5,671 nucleotides of DNA from Actinomycetes bacterium (GTDB taxonomy: Bacteria > Actinomycetota > Actinomycetes > Actinomycetales > Cellulomonadaceae), in the NCBI GenBank assembly GCA_023461115.1, contig JAEWOA010000003.1, forward strand, positions 1-5,671, read 5' to 3'. Below are positions 1 through 5,671 of this stretch, one piece after another (within the stretch, counting starts at the first letter, position 1; each line of letters starts with the position of its first letter). The notes under the pieces are model-generated. The model was not told the DNA's origin. It saw nothing but the letters and a program-made list of their open reading frames with translations, and did not search any database. The position numbers and the translations under genes were made by a program.

Positions 1-15
1 CGGTCCACGCGCGGC

Positions 16-969
16 TCAGCGAGTCGCGACCGCCACGCGCACGGTGTTCCGCCACGGGTCGAGGAACACGAGCCCCTGGCCGTCGTCGGCGGCCTGGACG
101 CCCGCGTGCACGACGCGGTCCGCGACCGCGCCGAGGTCGTCGGCCGTGGGCACCGCGATGCGCACCTCGCCCAGGCCGAGCGCCGACGCGCGCGGGCCGG
201 CGCCCGCCGAGTTCCACGTGTTCATCGCGAGGTGGTGGTGGTAGCCGCCCGCCGACACGAACAGCGCACCATGCCACTGCGCCTGCACGTCGAAGCCGAG
301 CGCGTCGACGTAGAACGCGCGTGCCGACGGCACGTCGCCGACCTGCAGGTGGACGTGCCCGACGACGGCGTCGCCCGCCTGTGGCGCCTCGAGAGCGGCC
401 TCGGAGAGGTGCTCGGACAGGAAGCCGTTGGGGTCCAGCCGCAGCGCGTCCATGACGATCGTGCCGTCCTGCGCGCGGCTCCACTCGTCGCGGCCGCGGT
501 CCCAGTAGAGCTCGACGCCGTTGCCCTCGGGGTCGGTCAGGTAGAACGCGAGCGAGACCAGGTGGTCGGCCGAGCCGACGTACGTCTGCGGCGCGTGCCG
601 CGCGACGCTGGCCAGGGTCGCGGCGAGCCCGGCGCGGTCGTCGAAGAGGATCGCGGTGTGGAAGAGGCCGGCCGAGTGGCGGCTCGCGGGCGGAAGGTCG
701 GGCGTGTGCCGGAGCACGACGAGCGGAGTGCCGCGCCGGCCGAGCACCACGACGTCGGGGCGGCCGGCGCCCTCGAAGCGCGTGTCCGCCTGCTCGAGCA
801 CCTCGAGGGCCAGCACGTCCCGGTAGTAGCGGAGCTGCAGGTCCAGGTCCCCCACCAGCAGCGTCACGGCGTCCATCGCCGTGCCGGCGGCGATGGACTC
901 GGCCGCGGCTCGGACGGCGGGCGGCGCGGTGACTCGCGCGCCGTCGCCGGGGGTCGGTGCCGTGCTCAT
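16..969 (-). CDS. VOC family protein, two-domain CatE/extradiol-dioxygenase-like
   Basis: This 317-residue soluble protein has two vicinal-oxygen-chelate (glyoxalase/bleomycin-resistance/dioxygenase) modules. Module one covers about residues 31-157 and includes GLFHTAILF (H104), DHLVSLAFYLTDPEGNG (H136) and VELYWDR (E153). Module two covers about 201-315 and includes VGHVHLQVGD (H207) and GGYHHHLAMNTW (H244-H246). The DPEGNGVELY and YHHHLAMNTW signatures resemble the CatE/MhqA-like group, which is annotated as catechol 2,3-dioxygenase and linked in Bacillus to quinone/catechol stress. Module two ends in DPWRNTVRVAVA, with no obvious acidic third ligand, so ring-cleavage activity is uncertain; detoxification of an aromatic or electrophile is an alternative. 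The ATG at 969 is supported by AGGAG six bases upstream. The N-terminal 30 residues are low-complexity Ala/Pro-rich and carry no signal peptide. A palindrome over its -10 box suggests repressor control. There are no Cys residues. The family call is firm; the substrate is unknown. Confidence 0.9.
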   Translation of the reverse strand: MSTAPTPGDGARVTAPPAVRAAAESIAAGTAMDAVTLLVGDLDLQLRYYRDVLALEVLEQADTRFEGAGRPDVVVLGRRGTPLVVLRHTPDLPPASRHSAGLFHTAILFDDRAGLAATLASVARHAPQTYVGSADHLVSLAFYLTDPEGNGVELYWDRGRDEWSRAQDGTIVMDALRLDPNGFLSEHLSEAALEAPQAGDAVVGHVHLQVGDVPSARAFYVDALGFDVQAQWHGALFVSAGGYHHHLAMNTWNSAGAGPRASALGLGEVRIAVPTADDLGAVADRVVHAGVQAADDGQGLVFLDPWRNTVRVAVATR

Positions 970-975
970 GGGGCT

Positions 976-980
976 CTCCT
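976..980 (-). promoter_or_regulatory. Ribosome-binding site of the VOC gene
   Basis: On the minus strand this reads AGGAG, six bases (AGCCCC) before the ATG at 969. It fixes the start of the VOC gene. It also contrasts with the two minus-strand genes upstream, ppc and the CYTH gene, which show no Shine-Dalgarno sequence before their likely GTG starts. Confidence 0.85.
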
Positions 981-996
981 CGTTCGGGGTGCCCTC

Positions 997-1002
997 AGGA
1001 TA
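997..1002 (-). promoter_or_regulatory. Probable -10 box of the VOC gene promoter
   Basis: TATCCT on the minus strand matches TAnnnT. It lies 27 bases before the start codon, leaving a 5' untranslated region of about 20 nt that contains the AGGAG site. No convincing -35 hexamer stands 16-18 bases upstream, because that position is already inside the 3' end of the CYTH gene. The box overlaps one half of the palindrome at 1000-1019, so a bound repressor would mask the promoter. Read from sequence only; no transcript evidence. Confidence 0.55.
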
Positions 1003-1019
1003 GTTGAACTTTCATCTAT
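1000..1019. promoter_or_regulatory. Palindromic operator, MarR-type, in front of the VOC gene
   Basis: The plus strand reads ATAGTTGAACTTTCATCTAT. Eight of the ten base pairs are symmetric about the centre (ATAG.TGAA / TTCA.CTAT). It is strongly A+T-rich in a G+C-rich setting, spans the stop codon of the CYTH gene (1016-1018) and overlaps the -10 box of the VOC gene. Size, symmetry and position fit a dimeric winged-helix repressor of the MarR type; MarR-family regulators such as MhqR control VOC dioxygenase genes in Bacillus. No regulator gene lies in the window, so the protein that binds is inferred. Confidence 0.6.
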
Positions 1020-1657
1020 TCGTGCGCGAAGTGGGTGTGACCCAAGCCCGCGAGGAAGTGGGGGCCGCGCGCCGCGAGCTCGCGCTCGTAGTCGGCCGCC
1101 CACGCGCCGTACGGCCGGAGCGCGAGCGCGTCGTTCGCGAAGCGCGCGTCGTCGGTCACCTCGGTCACGCAGAACCGCGGCACGACGAGGTCCGTGACCG
1201 GCCCGCCACGCTCCACCTCGGCGACGACGAGCGGCGCGTTGGCGCCCGCGAACACGTCGACCACCCACCCGTCGTCGCCCAGCCACACCGAGTGCCTGGT
1301 CTTGACGACACGCGCTCCCCCGCGCCGGATCAACTGGATCCCCACCGCGACGTCGAGCTCGCGCTCGGCCTCGTACCGCGTGCCGGAGTTCATCGGGCCC
1401 TTGACCGTGAGCGCGCAGAAGTCGACCAGGTCCGCGAAGGCGTCCAGCGCGTCGAGCGGCGACACCGCCGGATCGAGCTCCGCCGCGCCGCCGGACGTCT
1501 GCGCGCGCACGCGGATCGCGTACCCCTCGTCGGACAGGAAGTACGACTGCACGATCACGGTGGGCGCCGCGTCGCGCAGCTCGGACGGGAACTCGCGCAC
1601 CCAGAACCGGCGCTCGAACTCGAAGTCGGGCCGCGGCTCGCCGTAGTCGTCGCTCAC
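1016..1657 (-). CDS. CYTH domain (triphosphate tunnel metalloenzyme-like) protein
   Basis: This 213-residue cytoplasmic protein has the charged-residue pattern of the CYTH superfamily, an eight-stranded tunnel that binds triphosphates and divalent metal. In order it shows FEFERRFWV (E13, E15, R17, the ExExK-like motif with Arg for Lys), YAIRVRAQ (R49, R51), LTVKG (K86), RYEAERELD (R94, E96, E98), VVKTRHSVW (K119, R121), WVVDVFAG (D134) and LVVAEVE (E147, E149). Members include adenylyl cyclase class IV, thiamine triphosphatase and inorganic triphosphatases; many bacterial ones are small stand-alone proteins probably hydrolysing tripolyphosphate or NTPs. Which applies here cannot be told. The GTG at 1657 is chosen because TAGCCT lies exactly 6 nt before it and no Shine-Dalgarno is present, as in a leaderless mRNA. 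The gene begins 16 nt after the ppc stop codon, so readthrough from ppc is also likely. Both Cys codons are TGC. Confidence 0.88.
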   Translation of the reverse strand: MSDDYGEPRPDFEFERRFWVREFPSELRDAAPTVIVQSYFLSDEGYAIRVRAQTSGGAAELDPAVSPLDALDAFADLVDFCALTVKGPMNSGTRYEAERELDVAVGIQLIRRGGARVVKTRHSVWLGDDGWVVDVFAGANAPLVVAEVERGGPVTDLVVPRFCVTEVTDDARFANDALALRPYGAWAADYERELAARGPHFLAGLGHTHFAHE

Positions 1658-1663
1658 GCGACC

Positions 1664-1669
1664 AGGCTA
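1664..1669 (-). promoter_or_regulatory. Candidate -10 box for a leaderless CYTH transcript
   Basis: TAGCCT on the minus strand (TAnnnT) lies in the 16-nt gap after the ppc stop codon. It is separated by GGTCGC (6 nt) from the GTG start, so transcription would begin at or next to the start codon. There is no ribosome-binding site, which supports the reading. No good -35 hexamer is seen. The hexamer is short and could occur by chance. Confidence 0.4.
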
Positions 1670-1673
1670 GAGG

Positions 1674-4349
<2,676 letters not shown>

Positions 4350-4355
4350 GCGGTC

Positions 4356-4386
4356 AAGATAGGCCACACGCCCGCCCTGGGGTCAC
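4356..4386 (-). promoter_or_regulatory. Candidate ppc promoter, leaderless
   Basis: On the minus strand TATCTT (4361-4356) is followed by GACCGC and then GTG at 4349, placing the transcription start on the start codon. A weak -35 candidate, GTGACC (4386-4381), lies 19 bases upstream. The alternative GTG at 4367 is preceded only by a G-rich tract (AGGGCGGG), a poor Shine-Dalgarno. If the longer start is used, this -10 box would lie inside the coding region and another promoter would be needed. Confidence 0.45.
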
Positions 4387-4458
4387 CCCGTCCACCCGTG
4401 AACGTCTGTGACGAAGGTCCTATCCCCCGGCTCCGCGAGCGTCGCCGGGCTAAAAACA

Positions 4459-4471
4459 GACTTAATTAGTC
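4459..4471. promoter_or_regulatory. A+T-rich inverted repeat, possible operator or UP-like element
   Basis: The arms GACT and AGTC flank a TAATT core, which itself overlaps the palindrome TAATTA. The repeat sits in the only markedly A+T-rich stretch of the intergenic region (about 4451-4480), which starts with TAAAAA and ends with TATTT. It lies about 30-40 bases upstream of the TTGACT hexamer, a place suited to an activator or an alpha-subunit contact for the rightward promoter. It could also affect divergent ppc transcription about 100 bases away. The binding protein is not identifiable; given the downstream genes a sulfur-responsive regulator is possible. Confidence 0.4.
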
Positions 4472-4499
4472 CAGTATTTGGGAAGGTCCCCGAGGTGCG

Positions 4500-4529
4500 T
4501 TGACTCGCGCCGGTGGCCCTCCCTACGTT
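4500..4529 (+). promoter_or_regulatory. Sigma-70-type promoter for the leader peptide and LLM gene
   Basis: TTGACT (4500-4505) matches the -35 consensus at five of six bases. It is followed 18 bases later by TACGTT (4524-4529), which fits TAnnnT. The predicted start near 4536 gives a 5' leader of about 385 nt before the LLM start codon. That leader contains the 34-codon ORF, the hairpins and the repeat array. This is the best-formed promoter in the window. Confidence 0.65.
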
Positions 4530-4576
4530 GCCGTCCATCGGAAGCCCAGGCGCGGACGCGCCCCCCGGCATGGAAC

Positions 4577-4581
4577 AGGAG
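4577..4581 (+). promoter_or_regulatory. Ribosome-binding site of the leader peptide
   Basis: AGGAG stands eight bases before the ATG at 4590. The core match and spacing are near ideal. This is the main reason for taking the ORF as translated from 4590, rather than from TTG 4500, where the same frame opens, or from the later ATG at 4614. Confidence 0.75.
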
Positions 4582-4589
4582 CAGCGGCG

Positions 4590-4694
4590 ATGCGAACGAC
4601 GAGCGAGCGGGCGATGCCCGCCCTGGCCGCCCGCCGGCGCGCCTCGATCGCGCGTGGGCGCTGTCGTCCCGACGACTGTCAGCCCTGTCGCTGA
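4590..4694 (+). CDS. Cys-rich leader peptide, putative cysteine-responsive attenuator
   Basis: This small ORF has 34 codons starting MRTTSERAMP and ending GRCRPDDCQPCR. It is Arg-rich (9 Arg) and has three Cys in the last ten residues: C25, C30 and C33. All three are encoded by TGT (4662, 4677, 4686), although the organism strongly favours G/C-ending codons and the three Cys codons in ppc and the CYTH gene are all TGC. There is no signal peptide or membrane segment. It lies just after a strong promoter, has an ideal AGGAG site, and ends 225 bases before an LLM oxidoreductase gene. Small Cys-rich ORFs upstream of sulfur-assimilation genes are known in actinobacteria, and polycysteine leader ORFs act as cysteine-sensing attenuators in mycobacteria. 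I infer that slow translation at the TGT codons when cysteinyl-tRNA is scarce changes RNA folding or Rho access. The peptide itself probably has no function. A metal-binding micropeptide is the main alternative. Confidence 0.72.
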   Translation: MRTTSERAMPALAARRRASIARGRCRPDDCQPCR

Positions 4695-4695
4695 C
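4663..4695 (+). promoter_or_regulatory. Two adjacent perfect hairpins over the Cys codons of the leader ORF
   Basis: The first hairpin is GTCGTC (4663-4668) with GACGAC (4671-4676). The nominal loop is two bases, so in practice it is a 5-bp stem with a CCCG loop. The second is GTCAGC (4678-4683) with GCTGAC (4690-4695), with a 6-nt loop holding the last Cys codon. A single T separates them, and the second includes the leader stop codon (4692-4694). A ribosome stalled at C25, C30 or C33 would melt one or both. Short hairpins are common in G+C-rich DNA, but two perfect ones placed exactly over the informative codons are suggestive of an attenuator. Confidence 0.5.
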
Positions 4696-4697
4696 CT

Positions 4698-4816
4698 CTG
4701 AGCCTGTCGAGCTCTGAGCACGCCGAACTCTGAGCCTGCCCGCACCCTGGGCCATCCGAGCTCCGAGCAACGGGAGCTCCGAGCGTGCCGAGCTCCGAGC
4801 GTGTCGAGCTCCGAGC
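4698..4816 (+). repeat. Degenerate 16-nt tandem repeat array
   Basis: About seven units follow the pattern C(T/C)GAGCNNG(C/T)CGAGCT. They start at 4698, 4714, 4730, a degraded 17-nt unit at 4746, then 4763, 4779, 4795 and a partial unit at 4811. GAGCTC recurs at 4709, 4758, 4774, 4790 and 4806, with GAACTC at 4725, always at 16-nt spacing except for the single 33-nt step. Units on the left begin CTGAGC and those on the right CCGAGC, suggesting two rounds of duplication. The period is not a multiple of three, so it is not protein-coding. The array begins three bases after the leader stop codon. Each GAGCTC is self-complementary, so in RNA any unit can pair with any other. The motif TGAGCCTGTCGA resembles a short repeat I recall from many G+C-rich genomes (unverified). 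Confidence 0.8.
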
Positions 4817-4819
4817 CAC

Positions 4820-4846
4820 GCGCCGGCCGCTGACTGCCGCCGGCGC
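4820..4846 (+). terminator. Terminator-like G/C hairpin in the leader, possible attenuator
   Basis: GCGCCGGC (4820-4827) pairs perfectly with GCCGGCGC (4839-4846): eight G/C pairs closing an 11-nt loop. It lies between the repeat array and the LLM start codon, where an attenuator hairpin would be expected. No U-tract follows, so it is not a canonical intrinsic terminator; actinobacterial terminators often lack one, and Rho-linked termination is also possible. The loop contains GCTGAC (4829-4834), a copy of the 3' arm of the leader-ORF hairpin at 4690-4695. Confidence 0.4.
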
Positions 4847-4909
4847 CGCGGGCCGCCCCGCCACCACCTCACGCACCCGACGCATCCAGCGTCTCGTCGT
4901 CGACCCCAC

Positions 4910-4913
4910 GGAG
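4910..4913 (+). promoter_or_regulatory. Ribosome-binding site of the LLM gene
   Basis: GGAG stands six bases (TCCTCC) before the ATG at 4920 and supports that start. The spacer TCCTCC is complementary to GGAGGA-like sequence, so it could pair locally with the site and dampen initiation; this is a minor inference. Confidence 0.6.
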
Positions 4914-4919
4914 TCCTCC

Positions 4920-5671
4920 ATGCCCTCTGCCCCGTCCCCCGACGCCCCCGCCCGGCGCGCCCTCCACCTCGGTGTGGACCTGACCGACGCCGGAGCCCAT
5001 CCCGCAGCGTGGCGCACGCACGGCTCGCAGGCCGCGCGGCTGTTCGACGCCGACCGGCTCACCGCGCTCGTCGCGACAGCCGAGCGCGGCGCTCTCGACT
5101 ACGTCGCCTTCGACGACGCCTTCACGCTCCAGCCGTTCGCCACCGGCGTGCGGGGCCGGCTGGACGCGGCCCTCGTCGCCGCGCGCCTGGCGCCGCACAC
5201 GTCGGGCATCGGGCTCGTCGCGACCGTGGACACGACGCACACCGAGCCGTTCCACGTCTCCAAGGCGCTCGCGACGATCGACCACGTGAGCCACGGGCGC
5301 GCGGGCTGGCAGATCGGCTGGTCCACCGACGACGCGGCGGCCGCCGCGTTCGGGCGCAAGCCGGCGCAGGACGAGGCGGACGCGATCGCCGAGGCGGGCG
5401 AGGTCGCCGACGTGGTCGGCCGGCTCTGGGACAGCTGGGAGGACGACGCGGAGATCCGTGACGTCGCGACCAGCCGGTTCGTCGACCGCGACAAGCTGCA
5501 CTACGTCGAGTACGAGGGCGTGCGGTTCGCGGTCAAGGGGCCGTCGATCACGCCGCGGCCACCGCAGGGGCGTCCGCCCGTGGTGGTCCGGGCCACCTCC
5601 GCCGCCGCCGTCGAGCTCGCGGGGCGGCACGCCGACGTCGTGCGCGTCCGGGCCACGACTCCCGACGAGGC
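4920..5671 (+). CDS. LLM class flavin-dependent oxidoreductase, NtaA/SnaA/SoxA type, 3' end cut by the window
   Basis: This is a bacterial-luciferase-like TIM-barrel monooxygenase using reduced flavin supplied by a separate reductase. The 250 codons present, with no stop before the window edge, include LHLGVDLTDAGAHPAAWR (15-32), a long alpha/beta core, TEPFHVSKALATIDHVSHGR (108-127) leading into AGWQIGWSTDD (128-138), the helix EAGEVADVVGRLWDSWEDDA (158-177), and HYVEYEGVRFAVKGPS (194-209) followed by ITPRPPQGRPPVVVRA (210-225). The last segment is the hallmark of the NtaA/SnaA/DszA branch. GWQIGWS replaces the commoner GWNVVTS, marking a distinct subfamily. Family members run about 350-450 residues, so 100-200 are missing here. 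The substrate is unknown: organosulfur compounds are favoured because of the Cys-rich leader upstream, with aminopolycarboxylates as an alternative. The start at ATG 4920 is supported by GGAG. There is no Cys in the part seen, as might suit a sulfur-starvation protein. Confidence 0.9.
   Translation, partial: MPSAPSPDAPARRALHLGVDLTDAGAHPAAWRTHGSQAARLFDADRLTALVATAERGALDYVAFDDAFTLQPFATGVRGRLDAALVAARLAPHTSGIGLVATVDTTHTEPFHVSKALATIDHVSHGRAGWQIGWSTDDAAAAAFGRKPAQDEADAIAEAGEVADVVGRLWDSWEDDAEIRDVATSRFVDRDKLHYVEYEGVRFAVKGPSITPRPPQGRPPVVVRATSAAAVELAGRHADVVRVRATTPDE

Larger units (their letters stand above)
4536..4919 (+). other. Long 5' leader RNA of the LLM oxidoreductase gene
   Basis: This is the predicted untranslated leader between the promoter at 4500-4529 and the ATG at 4920. 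In order it holds the leader-peptide RBS (4577-4581), the leader ORF (4590-4694), paired hairpins over the Cys codons (4663-4695), a 16-nt tandem array (4698-4816), an 8-bp all-G/C hairpin (4820-4846), about 60 nt of C-rich sequence without recognised features, and the LLM RBS (4910-4913). No known riboswitch core was recognised. The layout is that of a peptide-coupled attenuator. The 5' end is inferred from the promoter match. Confidence 0.5.

Noticed and set aside
106..1197. Long plus-strand open frame over the VOC and CYTH genes
   Set aside because: Its translation is low-complexity, rich in Arg, Val, Ala and Glu, and resembles no family. It is the antisense shadow of two well-recognised minus-strand genes in G+C-rich DNA.
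4607..4621. Hairpin GCGGGC-GAT-GCCCGC inside the early leader ORF
   Set aside because: A real 6-bp inverted repeat, but such stems are frequent in G+C-rich coding DNA and this one does not overlap the Cys codons; possibly a pause site, not supported further.
4500..4694. Longer 64-codon version of the leader ORF starting at TTG 4500
   Set aside because: The TTG is part of the -35 hexamer, upstream of the predicted transcription start. The AGGAG site supports ATG 4590 instead.
4698..4816. Tandem array as a CRISPR
   Set aside because: The units are contiguous 16-mers with no unique spacers of constant length, and no cas genes are seen.
4383..4872. Minus-strand open frames crossing the intergenic region and repeats
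   Set aside because: Their residues reflect the 16-nt repeat read in shifting frames. No ribosome-binding site or family resemblance was seen, and they run against the leader promoter.
4536..4919. SAM or other metabolite riboswitch in the long leader
   Set aside because: No conserved riboswitch core was recognised, and the peptide ORF with Cys codons is a better explanation. A covariance-model search could settle it.
4869..5630. Minus-strand frame opposite the LLM gene
   Set aside because: The plus-strand frame from 4920 gives a recognisable LLM oxidoreductase with a ribosome-binding site; the antisense product is featureless.

Overview
The window is chromosomal DNA of very high G+C content with a strong bias to G or C at third codon positions. 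The protein repertoire and dense packing suggest an actinobacterium, perhaps a Micrococcales/Cellulomonas-type organism. The taxon is inferred from general resemblance, not from a search.

Left block (16-4349/4367, minus strand). Three genes lie head to tail in transcription order: ppc (phosphoenolpyruvate carboxylase, complete), a 213-residue CYTH/triphosphate-tunnel protein 16 nt downstream of it, and a 317-residue two-domain VOC (glyoxalase/extradiol-dioxygenase fold) protein. ppc and the CYTH gene each show a TAnnnT hexamer followed by exactly 6 nt and then GTG, with no Shine-Dalgarno sequence. That is the geometry of leaderless transcripts. The VOC gene differs: it has an AGGAG ribosome-binding site and its own -10 box, which overlaps a 20-bp A+T-rich imperfect palindrome of MarR-operator type. 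It is probably an inducible unit of its own.

Divergent intergenic region (about 4368-4919). This is the most informative part of the window. Reading rightward it holds an A+T-rich inverted repeat, a good sigma-70-type promoter (TTGACT-18-TACGTT) and a 34-codon ORF with a perfect AGGAG site. The C-terminus of that ORF carries three Cys, all encoded by TGT, whereas every Cys codon in the neighbouring genes is TGC. Two adjacent perfect hairpins lie over the Cys codons. They are followed by a degenerate 16-nt tandem repeat array and an all-G/C 8-bp hairpin whose loop repeats a segment of the upstream hairpin. The ORF is best read as a cysteine-responsive leader peptide and the whole as a candidate translation-coupled attenuator.

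Right block (4920 to the window end, plus strand). The controlled gene appears to be a class LLM (bacterial luciferase-like) flavin-dependent oxidoreductase of the NtaA/SnaA/SoxA(DszA) type, cut off by the window edge after 250 codons. Relatives of this type often oxidise organosulfur or amino-polycarboxylate compounds. A cysteine-sensing leader in front of such a gene suggests a role in sulfur scavenging, but the substrate cannot be read from the sequence.
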